Shown one piece after another: positions 26,256 through 35,083 of a stretch of 64,000 nucleotides of DNA. A program made the translations under genes and the position numbers. How positions within the stretch are numbered: the first letter of the stretch is position 1; every line of letters begins with the position of its first letter. The notes under the pieces were generated by a model, which worked only from the letters and a program-made list of their open reading frames with translations, was not told the origin of the DNA and searched no databases. The DNA is from Streptomyces griseoaurantiacus (GTDB lineage Bacteria > Actinomycetota > Actinomycetes > Streptomycetales > Streptomycetaceae), in the NCBI GenBank assembly GCA_014656015.1, contig BNBP01000025.1:23493-87492 (forward strand). Reading direction: 5' to 3'.

Positions 26256-27611
26256 ATGACCGGATCTTCCCAGCCCTCCCGCCGTACCCTCCTCACCGCC
26301 GCGGTGGCCGTCGCCGCCGCGGCCGGCGCGACGGCCCCCGCGGCGGCCGCCCCCTTCCACCGTCCGACGAGAACGAAGCCCGCACCCACCGTGGACCATC
26401 ACGCCTGGACCTCCGTCACCGACTGGCGTTCCGGCACGGCCAAGGGCACCCGCGTCCTCGCCGGTGCCCGCCCCGGCCTGGTGCTCGACGCCCCCGCGGG
26501 CCGCACCGACTACACCGACCCGCACACCGGCCGGACCTCCGCCTGGGAGTACGCCACCTGGACCTCCCGGGCCCACACCCTGGCCGTGCCCGCCACCGAG
26601 CTCATCGCCTCCTGGAACGCGCGGACCCCGGCCGGCACCTGGATCCAGACCGAGGTCTCGGCCCGCTACTCCGACGGCACCGACACCCCCTGGTACGTGA
26701 TGGGGCGCTGGGCGGCCGGCGACGAGGACATCCGCCGCACCTCCGTGGACGACCAGAGCGACGGCAGGAGCAGCGTCTGGACCGACACCCTCGCCGTCGA
26801 CGACGCCGCGAGCGGGCTGCGCCTCGCCTCCTACCGGTTGCGCCTCACCCTGTACCGTGCGCCCGGCACCGAGAAGACGCCCACCGTGTGGCGGCTCGGC
26901 GCCATGGGCTCGGACGTCCCCGACCGTTTCACGGTGCCGGCCTCCACGCCGGGGTACGCCGGGGAACTCCGGGTCCCGCGCTACTCCCAGGAGATCCACA
27001 AGGGCCAGTACCCGCAGTACGACAACGGCGGCGAGGCCTGGTGCAGCCCCACCTCCTCGCAGATGATCATCGAGTACTGGGGCCGAAGGCCGACGGCCGG
27101 GCAACTCGCCTGGGTGGACCCGTCGTACGCCGATCCCCAGGTCTGCCACGCGGCCCGCTACACCTTCGACCACCAGTACGAGGGCTGTGGCAACTGGCCC
27201 TTCAACGCGGCCTATGCGGCGACCTACCCGGACATGCAGGGGGTGGTGACCCGGCTGACCTCGCTCAACGACGTCGAGACGCTGGTCGCCGCGGGTATCC
27301 CGGTCATCACCTCGCAGTCCTTCCTCAAGGAGGAGCTGACGGGCGCCGGTTACGGCACCGCGGGACACCTGATGACCGTGATCGGCTTCACCGCCGAGGG
27401 TGACGTCATCGCCAACGACCCCGCCGCGCCCGGCGACGCCGAGGTGCGCCGCGTCTACCGGCGCCGCGAATTCGAGAACATCTGGCTGCGCACCAAGCGC
27501 TACGACGCCAACGGCCAGGTCAAGGGTGGCTCCGGCGGGGTCTGCTATCTGTACTTCCCGGCCCGTCCGACGCCGGAGGCACAGCGCGCTCTCGCGAGCG
27601 TGGGGGTGTGA
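26256..27611 (+). CDS. Tat-exported C39-like (papain-fold) peptidase family protein
   Basis: A 451-aa secreted protein. The N-terminus has SRRTLLTAAVAVAAAAGATA with a twin-arginine-type motif and a cleavage site near residue 32. Residues 35-230 form a beta-rich domain and residues 235-430 a C39_2-type cysteine-peptidase-like domain: EAWCSPTSSQM with Cys263, GTAGHLMTVIGF with His371 and NDPAAPGD supplying the third catalytic position. The ATG 26256 follows a G-rich run. Extracellular peptidase or cell-wall processing is plausible. A 19-bp stem terminator follows the stop. Confidence 0.87.
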   Translation: MTGSSQPSRRTLLTAAVAVAAAAGATAPAAAAPFHRPTRTKPAPTVDHHAWTSVTDWRSGTAKGTRVLAGARPGLVLDAPAGRTDYTDPHTGRTSAWEYATWTSRAHTLAVPATELIASWNARTPAGTWIQTEVSARYSDGTDTPWYVMGRWAAGDEDIRRTSVDDQSDGRSSVWTDTLAVDDAASGLRLASYRLRLTLYRAPGTEKTPTVWRLGAMGSDVPDRFTVPASTPGYAGELRVPRYSQEIHKGQYPQYDNGGEAWCSPTSSQMIIEYWGRRPTAGQLAWVDPSYADPQVCHAARYTFDHQYEGCGNWPFNAAYAATYPDMQGVVTRLTSLNDVETLVAAGIPVITSQSFLKEELTGAGYGTAGHLMTVIGFTAEGDVIANDPAAPGDAEVRRVYRRREFENIWLRTKRYDANGQVKGGSGGVCYLYFPARPTPEAQRALASVGV

Positions 27612-27682
27612 CGACCAGGTGCGCCGCCGAGGCACGCCGGCCTGAGTGAGATTCCCGTCCCGATCGGGTCCGCCGTCGACCG

Positions 27683-27735
27683 ATCGACCGGTGTGCCCTC
27701 CACGAGATCTCTCGCGGGAGGGGACACCGGTCGAT
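27683..27735. terminator. long-stem bidirectional terminator
   Basis: ATCGACCGGTGTGCCCTCC (27683-27701) pairs with 27717-27735 with a single mismatch (19-bp stem, 15-nt loop). It lies between the peptidase stop and the convergent unknown gene at 27784. Confidence 0.8.
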
Positions 27736-27783
27736 TGGCGTGCCGGAGGGTACGGGCGTGGCGGACGTCCCGATATGACCGCC

Positions 27784-28392
27784 TCAGATGGTCGGGGTGT
27801 CGTCGACGACCGGCTTGTGCACCTCGACGACCGGCTTCCACCCCGCCGAGAACTCGATGAAGTCCGCGCGGGTGGGGTAGGTGTCGATCGCGCGACGGTC
27901 ACGCTTGGGGTTGTCGCCTCCCTTGCGTCCCCGGGGAACCTGCTCCTCGAAGATGTCGACCTTCACGTCGGGGACCTCCTTGAGGCCCTGCCGCCAGATC
28001 TGCACGATGTCGGCGCCGAACGCCTGCCGGGCCGCGGCGTAGAGGGCACTGAGCGACCCCTTGTCCCCGCCCGGGACGAAAAGCGCCAAGTCCAGTACGA
28101 CACCGGCGGACTGGAGGACCTCGACGGTCTCCGAGCCGTTCTCGTCGGCCACGTGGATTCCGGCTTCGTTCTCGTCGTCCGGAAGGCAGGTGACTTCTTC
28201 CTGGAATATGGTGCGCGCCGTGATCGCGCCGCCCTCGAATTCCTCACCGGGCCTGGTCAGAAAGGCAGGGACATAGCAGTCGGGAAGTTTGAGCTCGGCC
28301 GTGTCGGCGGAAACGAAGATTCTGTCCTTCACGCCGAGCTTCGTCACCTCTTCGAGCGAGAGACGGCGAGTGGCGATTTTCTCCGTGTTCAC
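27784..28392 (-). CDS. unrecognised 202-aa protein with low-GC codons
   Basis: I do not recognise this protein. It is predominantly soluble, without signal or membrane segment, mildly acidic, and has two cysteines (PDCYVPAF, EVTCLPDDEN). The C-terminus has IDTYPTRADFIEFSAGWKPVVEVHKP. I chose GTG 28392 because GAAAGGGAAATC precedes it; a start at 28446 would add 18 residues. Wobble positions contain noticeably more A and T than in neighbouring genes, suggesting recent acquisition. It is convergent with the peptidase, and the 310-nt region upstream of it (28393-28702) holds no gene I can support. Confidence 0.65.
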   Translation of the reverse strand: MNTEKIATRRLSLEEVTKLGVKDRIFVSADTAELKLPDCYVPAFLTRPGEEFEGGAITARTIFQEEVTCLPDDENEAGIHVADENGSETVEVLQSAGVVLDLALFVPGGDKGSLSALYAAARQAFGADIVQIWRQGLKEVPDVKVDIFEEQVPRGRKGGDNPKRDRRAIDTYPTRADFIEFSAGWKPVVEVHKPVVDDTPTI

Positions 28393-28702
28393 GATTTCCC
28401 TTTCAGGTGGCACTGTCCTTTCGAATGAGGACGTTACCATGATCACCCAAGGCCAACTGCACCGTGAAATCAGGGGAGATGGCCCCCGAGGACCGGTGCG
28501 GAGGATATCGGGGCGAGCGCCACTCGGGCGGGCGCGTATCCGCCAGATGGTACCCCTCGCCAGGGTGTGCGGGATCGACCGGCGATTGCTTCTCGACGCT
28601 GTGCGCTACGTGCAGCGATTGACGCGGGGTTCACGCCGGATGTCGCCAATATCCCCTTCGGGGCAACCCGTCAAAGGATTCCGGCGGTATCACTCCGGCC
28701 CG

Positions 28703-29587
28703 CTAGGGCGTCGGCCCGGCGGACTCCGCGTCGGCGGACCCGGCTTCGGCGGCCCGCGGGGTGCGCGTGGCCGACAGGGAGGCGAGGAGCCGCAGCTTCT
28801 CGTCGCTGTCGCTGTCCTTGTCCGGGTAGTAGAGGACAAGGAGAACCCCGCCGACGGGCAGTTTGTCGCGGTGCAGGCGCAGTTCACCGACCGTGGGGTG
28901 GTCTACCGTGACCGTGCCGCCCTCCAGGGTGCGCACGTCGTGCCGGGCCCACAGGGTGCGGAACCGCCGACTGGACAGGGCCAGTTCGCCCACGAGTTCG
29001 ACGAACCGCGGGTTGTCGGTGTCGTCCCCGACGGTGGTGCGCAGGGCGGCCACGATGCCGGCGGTCGCCTTCTCCCAGTCCCGTTGGAAGGCCCGCTCCT
29101 CGGGGTCGAGGAGCAGGGAGCGCAGCCGGTTCTCACCGGGCCGCAGCCGGGGCGAGAGCGCCACGGCCATCGGGTTGGACGCCAGGACGTCGAAGGCGCG
29201 CCCCTCGACGAACGCGGGAATCGTCAGGTGCGCGAGCAGCTCGTGCACCCGGGCCGGCACCCGCTCGGGCCGCCGGGGCCGCGCGGCGCGCGGGCGTGCG
29301 GCCGTGAGGCCGAGCAGATACGTCCGCTCCACCTCGTCGAGCCGCAGGACGCGGGCGAGGGACTCGAGGACCTGGGAGGAGGGGTTGCGGTCCCGGCCCC
29401 GTTCCAGGCGCAGGTAGTAGTCCGGGCTGATCCCGGCGAGCAGGGCGACCTCCTCGCGGCGCAGCCCGGGCACCCGCCGGGTGCCACCGGGCGGCAGTCC
29501 CGCCTGCTCGGGGGTGACCAGCTCGCGCCGGGCGCGCAGATACGCGCCGAGCCGATTGCCGGATTCCTCGTCCTTCGTGCCACCCAT
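28703..29587 (-). CDS. MmyB-like helix-turn-helix regulator
   Basis: A 294-aa protein. Residues 10-90 are an XRE-type helix-turn-helix (VPGLRREEVALLAGISPDYYLRLERGRD), and the remaining MmyB-like ligand domain has FDVLASNPMAVALSP and DNPRFVELVGELAL. Members of this Streptomyces family are typically encoded divergently from a short-chain dehydrogenase and control it; that is established for the family. The divergent SDR at 29781 is 193 bp away. ATG 29587 is preferred over upstream starts because the conserved beginning is near the RLGAYLRARRE helix. The Asp/Ser-rich C-terminal tail is unusual. Confidence 0.9.
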   Translation of the reverse strand: MGGTKDEESGNRLGAYLRARRELVTPEQAGLPPGGTRRVPGLRREEVALLAGISPDYYLRLERGRDRNPSSQVLESLARVLRLDEVERTYLLGLTAARPRAARPRRPERVPARVHELLAHLTIPAFVEGRAFDVLASNPMAVALSPRLRPGENRLRSLLLDPEERAFQRDWEKATAGIVAALRTTVGDDTDNPRFVELVGELALSSRRFRTLWARHDVRTLEGGTVTVDHPTVGELRLHRDKLPVGGVLLVLYYPDKDSDSDEKLRLLASLSATRTPRAAEAGSADAESAGPTP

Positions 29588-29780
29588 ACCGACACGGTAA
29601 CGCCGGGTGCGGGCCACGAGGGGGGCCCTGTCGGGACCAGGGAGAACGAGGGCTCTGCCACCTCCGGGGCGGCCCGCCCAGACTCGTTCCGTGCCGTCCG
29701 TCCCGGATGGACGCCCCCGTACCGAACCCCTCGCGCCACCGCCTCCAGCGGGTGGCGCCCCGCACGAAAGGGAGGATCCC

Positions 29781-30542
29781 GTGGATCTCTCCGACCGCAC
29801 CGTTCTCGTCGTCGGCGGCACCTCCGGCATCGGACGCGGGCTCGCCCGCCGCTTCGCCGCGGCCGGCGGCACCGTGGCCGTCGCCGGCCGCAACCCGAGC
29901 GCTCTTGAGGAACTCGCCGCGGAGGGCTTCGGCACGGTCGTCCTCGACGTCACCGACGACACGTCCGTCGCCGGGGCCCGGGACACCGTGCTCGCCCGGT
30001 ACCCGGAACTGGACACCGTCGTGACGATGTCCGGCGTCATGGTCATGGAGGACCTGCGCGACCCCGCGCACTTCGAGACGACCCGGACGACCGTCGAGAC
30101 CAACCTCCTCGGCACCGTCCGGGTCCTCGACGCCTTCACCCCGCACCTGGTCGGACGGGGCGCCGGCACCTTCGTCACCGTGACCTCCGGCATCGCGTTC
30201 CTGCCCTTCCCGCCCATGCCCGGCTACGCCGCCTCGAAGGCCGCCGTGCACGCCTACTCCGAGGCACTGCGCGCCCAGCTCGAGGGCACCGGCGTCGACG
30301 TCGTCGAACTCGTCCCGCCCGCCGTCGCCTCGGCGGGCCAGGAGAAGGTGAACCCGAACGCACTGCCGCTCGACGACTACCTCGGCGAGGTCATGGACCT
30401 GCTGGCGCAGGAGCCCACCCCGCGCGAGATCCTCGTCGAGGGGGTCCTCGGGCACCGCTTCGCCGAGCGCGACGGAACGTACGAGGCGCTCGTCGCCCAG
30501 CGCTCCCGGGCGCTGTCGATGCTGCCCTCCCGGCAGGGCTGA
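29781..30542 (+). CDS. short-chain dehydrogenase/reductase (SDR family)
   Basis: A 253-aa Rossmann-fold oxidoreductase. GGTSGIGRGLA near residues 11-21 is the nucleotide-binding motif, LDVTDD near 55-60 binds the adenine, and the active site is Tyr149-x-x-x-Lys153 in GYAASKAAVH. Asn and Ser partners are present in METNLLGTV-like and TVTSGIAFL stretches. The GTG 29781 has GGGAGG at the right distance. It is divergent from the MmyB-like regulator, the canonical pair in this genus. The substrate is unknown; DltE-like SDRs of this type often act on small carbonyls. Confidence 0.92.
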   Translation: MDLSDRTVLVVGGTSGIGRGLARRFAAAGGTVAVAGRNPSALEELAAEGFGTVVLDVTDDTSVAGARDTVLARYPELDTVVTMSGVMVMEDLRDPAHFETTRTTVETNLLGTVRVLDAFTPHLVGRGAGTFVTVTSGIAFLPFPPMPGYAASKAAVHAYSEALRAQLEGTGVDVVELVPPAVASAGQEKVNPNALPLDDYLGEVMDLLAQEPTPREILVEGVLGHRFAERDGTYEALVAQRSRALSMLPSRQG

Positions 30543-30655
30543 CCGCGGGGGGCGGGCCGGCGCCACGCGGCCGGCGGGCGCGGCCTGTGAGCAAGCTCTC
30601 GGCAGCGCCCGCCGCATCCGGTGGCATGGTGGACTGCACGGTGGGGGGAAAGTCC

Positions 30656-30841
30656 GTGTCCGCCGCACGAAGAAATCACCTGCGAGAAGCCATGACCGCA
30701 CTGTCTGCCGCCGCCGCCGCCCGCCCGCACGCCCGCACCGGCGGGCCGAAGGACGAGCGCCCCGCCCACCTCGAGCACGTCCTCGGCTGGACGCTCGTCG
30801 TCGTCCTCGCGATGCTCGTCACGCAACTCGGCCTGCTCTGA
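30656..30841 (+). CDS. small single-pass membrane protein
   Basis: A 61-aa protein with a hydrophobic C-terminal helix (WTLVVVLAMLVTQLGLL) after a basic N-terminus (AARRNHLREAM). The GTG at 30656 is chosen because GGGGGGAAA precedes it by four bases; an internal ATG at residue 13 is possible. Its orientation puts the basic part inside the cell. Function unknown. A 21-bp tandem-repeat block begins only 8 bases after the stop. Confidence 0.6.
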   Translation: MSAARRNHLREAMTALSAAAAARPHARTGGPKDERPAHLEHVLGWTLVVVLAMLVTQLGLL

Positions 30842-30849
30842 ACGCGGCG

Positions 30850-30955
30850 CGGCCCGCTGTCCACGTGACTCGGCCCGCTGTCCACGCGGCGCGGCCCGCT
30901 GTCCACGCGACTGGGCCCGCTCCGAGCGCAGCTCGGCCCGCTCCGGTCCAGGGGA
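30850..30955. repeat. degenerate 21-bp tandem repeat, about five copies
   Basis: Three near-identical units beginning at 30850, 30871 and 30892 share the core CGGCCCGCTGTCCACG, and two more diverged units follow to about 30955 with CGGCCCGCTCCG. There are no spacers, so this is not a CRISPR array. It separates the small membrane gene from the TetR regulator. Confidence 0.7.
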
Positions 30956-31073
30956 GCGCCGCGCGGCGAACCGGCCCCCGATCGTGGTCCGGTGATCGGG
31001 GTCGAACATGCGGGCGGGGTGGCTCTGCCATACTGCCGCTGTCCCGCCCGACCGCTTCAGACATGGGCCGAAA

Positions 31074-31745
31074 TTGACGCACAGTCAGCAGCGCGACACC
31101 GCACGCCCCCGGGCGCGCGGGACCGACCGTTCCGTGGCGCGCCGCGCCGAACTCATCGCCATCGGCCGCACGTTGTTCTCCGACACGTCCTACGACGCGC
31201 TCTCGATGGACGACATCGCCCGTCACGCGCAGGTGGCCAAGGGGCTGATCTACTACTACTTCGAGTCCAAGCGCGGCTACTACCTGGCGATCATCGAGGA
31301 CTCGGTCGCCGGCCTGGTCACGCGCGCCGCCGAGGGGCAGGACCTGCCGCCCACGCAACGGCTGCACCGTACCCTCGACGGCTATCTCCGCTACGCCGAG
31401 CACAACCAGGCCGCGTACCGCGCGATCGTCAGCGGCGGCGTCGGCTTCGACGCCCAGGTCCAGGAGATCCGGGACGGTGTCCGCGAGGCCATGATCCAGG
31501 CGATCGCCGAGGGCGCCTACGGCCCCGGGCGGATCGCCCCGCTCGCGCGCATGGGACTGCTCGCCTGGCTGTGCAGCGTCGAGGGCGCGACCCTCGACTG
31601 GATCGACCGCCCCGGACTGCCCCGGGAGAGGCTGCGGGAGCTGCTGGCGAAGATGCTCGGGGGCACACTGCGGGCCATCGAGGAACTGGAGCCCGCGCAT
31701 CCGGCGCCCGCGGCGGCGCGGCGGGGCGCGGGCGCGCGCGACTGA
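31074..31745 (+). CDS. TetR/AcrR-family transcriptional regulator
   Basis: A 223-aa TetR-type protein if started at the TTG 31074. The DNA-binding domain is RRAELIAIGRTLFSD..YDALSMDDIARHAQVAKGLIYYYFESKRGYYLAII (recognition helix AKGLIYYYFESK). An ATG at 31008 is in frame but adds 22 non-conserved residues, while CATACT at 31030 looks like a promoter -10 between the two, so the later start is more likely. Targets and ligand are unknown. The C-terminus is Ala/Arg-rich and variable. Confidence 0.8.
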   Translation: MTHSQQRDTARPRARGTDRSVARRAELIAIGRTLFSDTSYDALSMDDIARHAQVAKGLIYYYFESKRGYYLAIIEDSVAGLVTRAAEGQDLPPTQRLHRTLDGYLRYAEHNQAAYRAIVSGGVGFDAQVQEIRDGVREAMIQAIAEGAYGPGRIAPLARMGLLAWLCSVEGATLDWIDRPGLPRERLRELLAKMLGGTLRAIEELEPAHPAPAAARRGAGARD

Positions 31746-31790
31746 GACGGCACCGGGCGGGGCCGCTCGTGCCCGGGGCGAACGGAGCCG

Positions 31791-32117
31791 TCAGGAACGC
31801 GGCGGAACGGCGGCCGGTTCGGGCTGCCGTACCCGCCCCGAGCCGTGCACCGTGCCCCCGGGCTCGCGCGGGACGGCCGGGGGAACCCACGTTGCCTCGT
31901 AGGCGCCCGGGGCCGTGCTGCGCGGGGGCGCCGTCAGACGGGTCCACTCCGGGTCGTGGCGGCCGGGGAGGGTGCGGCCGCGGTCGGCCCAGGCGCGGAT
32001 CAGGGCGCGGTAGATGGGAGGGTCCTGCGGCTGAGGAGGGGCAGGCGGAACCGATGCGGCCGGGACCGGCAGAAACACCCGTCGGCGATGGCCGGTCACT
32101 GAGGACGTGGGGGTCAT
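31791..32117 (-). CDS. conserved Streptomyces hypothetical protein (small)
   Basis: A 108-aa protein with no detectable membrane segment. The middle contains YRALIRAWADRGRTLPGRHDPEWTRL, a block I recognise from many small Streptomyces proteins, followed by a Pro-rich tail. The start could be ATG 32117 or an in-frame TTG at 32126. It is convergent with the TetR gene. Function unknown. Confidence 0.6.
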   Translation of the reverse strand: MTPTSSVTGHRRRVFLPVPAASVPPAPPQPQDPPIYRALIRAWADRGRTLPGRHDPEWTRLTAPPRSTAPGAYEATWVPPAVPREPGGTVHGSGRVRQPEPAAVPPRS

Positions 32118-32249
32118 ACCGGGCAAACGCGCGAGCGGACGGCCGGGTCACCGCCCCGGACATTCGCCCGTGTGTCCACCACCGGGCCCGTACGGGTCAC
32201 CTCACCTGTACGGGCGGTACCTGGTTCCGTCCCCGCCGCGGTACGGCGG

Positions 32250-32675
32250 TCAGGCGGCCTCTCGGCGCATCGACGGGACGCTGATCGGGCGGGAGCCCGG
32301 GCCTCCGACGTGGGAGAAGGGCTGCGTGCGCCAGTCGAGGCCCTGGGGCAGGGTCAGCAGGAGAGCCGTCTCCTGCTGCTGCGGCCGCAGGGACTCGTCC
32401 GCGGGGCGGGCCTCGTCCGCCGGGCGGCCCGTGCCGGCGCACACGGTGAGTCCGAAGGGGTTCCACGGCGAGGCGCACAGCGCGTGCTCGGGCAGGACCT
32501 CCTCGTCGGCGAGCAGCGCGATGGGCTGCGCGCAGTCCGGGCAGACGACCCGGTACATCTCGAACGTGTCGTACGCGTCGAACTCGTCGTCCGGTTCGAC
32601 GCCCTCCGGCTCGGGCTCGCTCACGGACTTGAGCCGCTTGGGCACGGAACGGCCAGGGCGCTTCACACTCTGCAT
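32250..32675 (-). CDS. conserved Streptomyces hypothetical protein with zinc-ribbon-like cysteines
   Basis: A 141-aa acidic protein. CPDCAQPI supplies a CxxC pair, and ALCASPWNPFGLTVC supplies two further cysteines, so a small zinc ribbon is likely. The N-terminus is basic (KRPGRSVPKRLK) and the next stretch acidic (EPDDEFDAYDTF). ATG 32675 follows GGGGGAGAATCCC. Function unknown. Confidence 0.75.
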   Translation of the reverse strand: MQSVKRPGRSVPKRLKSVSEPEPEGVEPDDEFDAYDTFEMYRVVCPDCAQPIALLADEEVLPEHALCASPWNPFGLTVCAGTGRPADEARPADESLRPQQQETALLLTLPQGLDWRTQPFSHVGGPGSRPISVPSMRREAA

Positions 32676-32946
32676 GGGATTCTCCCCCTAGGGCTGGGCC
32701 GATCAGGCGCTACGGCCTCGACCACAGCAAGCACTTCCCGCCCCGCCCGCCGGGTAATCACGAGGACATCACGAAGCCTGTCCGGGCATTGTGGCGTTCG
32801 TCACATGCCGCCCGCAGATGCCGTGACGAGGTTCCGTCCGGGACACGCCCGCCCGCGCGTACCGGGCCCGGCGCAGGTCACGAACCGGCATGACCTGCGC
32901 CGCCGAGCTGTCCCGGGTGATCGGCGGCACTGTAGGTTCTTGCGCC

Positions 32947-33387
32947 ATGGAGGAGCTGGACCGACAGATCGTGCAGCTGCTCGTCAAGGACGGGCGGATG
33001 AGCTACACCGACCTGGGCAAGGCCACGGGCCTGTCCACGTCGGCCGTGCACCAGCGCGTGCGCCGGCTGGAGCAGCGCGGGGTCATCCGCGGCTACGCCG
33101 CCGTCGTCGACCCGGAGGCGGTGGGACTGCCGATGACCGCGTTCATCTCCGTGAAGCCCTTCGACCCCAGCGCTCCCGACGACATCGCGGACCGGCTGGC
33201 CGGCGTCCCCGAGATCGAGGCCTGCCACAGCGTCGCGGGCGAGGAGAACTACATCCTCAAGGTGCGCGTCGCCACCCCGCACGAACTGGAGGAGCTGCTG
33301 GCCCGCGTGCGGACCCTGGCCGGTGTCTCCACCCGCACCACGGTCGTCCTGTCCACTCCGTACGAGGCGCGCCCGCCCCGCATCTGA
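32947..33387 (+). CDS. Lrp/AsnC-family regulator
   Basis: A 146-aa Lrp protein: winged helix in residues 1-60 (LDRQIVQLLVKDGRMSYTDLG, then LSTSAVHQRVRRL) and RAM domain with GYAAVVDPEAVGLPMTAFISV. A TAGGTT -10 box at 32933-32938 leaves only nine bases to the ATG and no Shine-Dalgarno site, so the message is probably leaderless. It is separated from the amidohydrolase by 73 nt in the same direction. Amino-acid ligand unknown. Confidence 0.92.
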   Translation: MEELDRQIVQLLVKDGRMSYTDLGKATGLSTSAVHQRVRRLEQRGVIRGYAAVVDPEAVGLPMTAFISVKPFDPSAPDDIADRLAGVPEIEACHSVAGEENYILKVRVATPHELEELLARVRTLAGVSTRTTVVLSTPYEARPPRI

Positions 33388-33460
33388 CCCGCCGCTGCCC
33401 GCGCGCGCCGACGGCCACCCGAGGTCCGCCCCGTCCGGGGGCCGCGCGACACTGTTACGC

Positions 33461-35083
33461 ATGAGTGAGCGCACCCCCGACCCGCAGACCGTCCTCCTCC
33501 GCCGCGGCGAGGTCCACAGCCCCGCCGACCCGTTCGCGACCGCGATGGTCGTCGAACGCGGCAAGGTCGCCTGGGTCGGCTCCGAGGGTGCCGCCGACGC
33601 CTTCGCGGACGGCGTCGACGAGACCGTCGACCTCGACGGCGCACTCGTCACCCCCGCGTTCACCGACGCACATGTCCACACCACCGCCACCGGCCTCGCC
33701 CTCACCGGGCTCGACCTGTCCGCCGCCCCGACCCTGGACGCGGCCCTCGCCCTGGTCCGCGCGTTCGCCGCCGCCCACCCCGCCGACCGCGTCCTGCTCG
33801 GGCACGGCTGGGACGCGGCCCGCTGGCCCCAGGGCCGGCCCCCGGCCCGTGCCGAACTCGACGAGGCCGCCGGCGGCCGCCCGCTCTACCTCTCCCGCAT
33901 CGACGTCCACTCCGCCGTCGTCACCACCGCCCTGCTCGACCTGACCCCCGGTGTCACCGGCCTCGACGGGTACGCCGACGGCCCGCTCACCGGCGAGGCC
34001 CACCACGCCGTACGCGCTCTCGCCCTGGGCGCGCTCACGTCCGCCCAGCGCACCGAGGCCCAGCGCGCCGCACTCGCCCACGCGGCCTCGCTGGGCATCG
34101 GCTCGGTCCACGAGTGCGGCGGCCCGGAGATCTCCTCCGAGGAGGACTTCACCGGGCTGCTCCGGCTCGCCGCCGAGGAAGCCGGCCCCCGTGTGGTGGG
34201 CTACTGGGCCGAACAGGGCGAGGAAGGCGTGGCCAGGGCGCGCGAACTGGGCGCCAGGGGAGCCGCCGGCGACCTCTTCGTCGACGGCGCCCTCGGCTCG
34301 CACACCGCCTGCCTGCACGAGCCGTACGCCGACGCCGCCCACCACGGCACCGCCCACCTGGACGCCGCCTCCGTCGCCGCGCACGTCGTGGCCTGCACCG
34401 AGGCGGGCCTCCAGGCGGGGTTCCACGCCATCGGCGACGCCGCCGTCACCACGGTGGTCGAGGGCGTCCGCGCCGCCGCCGAGAAGGTCGGCCTCGCCCG
34501 CGTGCGGGCCGCCCGGCACCGCGTCGAACACGCCGAGATGCTCACCCCCGAGACGGTCGCCGCCTTCGCCGAACTCGGCCTCACCGCCTCCGTGCAGCCC
34601 GCGTTCGACGCCCTGTGGGGCGGCGAGGACGGCATGTACGCGCACCGACTGGGAGCCGAACGGGCCCGCACCCTCAACCCCTTCGCCGCCCTGCTGCGCG
34701 CCGGAGTGCCCCTGGCGCTCGGCTCCGACAGCCCCGTCACCCCGCTCGACCCCTGGGGCACGGTCCGCGCGGCCGCCTTCCACCGCACCCCGGAACACCG
34801 CGTCTCGGTGCGTGCCGCGTTCACGGCGCACACCCGGGGCGGCTGGCGGGCCGTCGGCCGCGACGACGCGGGCGTCCTGGTGCCCGGCGCCCCCGCGGAC
34901 TACGCCGTCTGGCGCACCGGGGAACTGATCGTCCAGGCCCCCGACGACAGGGTCGCCCGCTGGTCCACCGACCCCCGCTCCGGCACCCCCGGCCTGCCCG
35001 CCCTCACCCCCGGCCGCGACCTGCCGCTCTGCCTGCGGACCGTGGTCGGCGGGCGGACGGTGTTCGTACGGCCGGGCGAGTGA
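33461..35083 (+). CDS. metal-dependent amidohydrolase (YtcJ-like)
   Basis: A 540-aa amidohydrolase-superfamily enzyme. The HxH motif is DAHVHTT near residue 70, later metal ligands lie in GFHAIGDAA and RHRVEHAEM, and the last aspartate is in LGSDSPVTPLDPWG. The C-terminal WRTGELIV..ARWSTDPRS is typical of YtcJ-like proteins that act on N-acyl amides or formamides. ATG 33461 has no ribosome site, and GACACT upstream suggests a leaderless message. Substrate unknown. Confidence 0.88.
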   Translation: MSERTPDPQTVLLRRGEVHSPADPFATAMVVERGKVAWVGSEGAADAFADGVDETVDLDGALVTPAFTDAHVHTTATGLALTGLDLSAAPTLDAALALVRAFAAAHPADRVLLGHGWDAARWPQGRPPARAELDEAAGGRPLYLSRIDVHSAVVTTALLDLTPGVTGLDGYADGPLTGEAHHAVRALALGALTSAQRTEAQRAALAHAASLGIGSVHECGGPEISSEEDFTGLLRLAAEEAGPRVVGYWAEQGEEGVARARELGARGAAGDLFVDGALGSHTACLHEPYADAAHHGTAHLDAASVAAHVVACTEAGLQAGFHAIGDAAVTTVVEGVRAAAEKVGLARVRAARHRVEHAEMLTPETVAAFAELGLTASVQPAFDALWGGEDGMYAHRLGAERARTLNPFAALLRAGVPLALGSDSPVTPLDPWGTVRAAAFHRTPEHRVSVRAAFTAHTRGGWRAVGRDDAGVLVPGAPADYAVWRTGELIVQAPDDRVARWSTDPRSGTPGLPALTPGRDLPLCLRTVVGGRTVFVRPGE

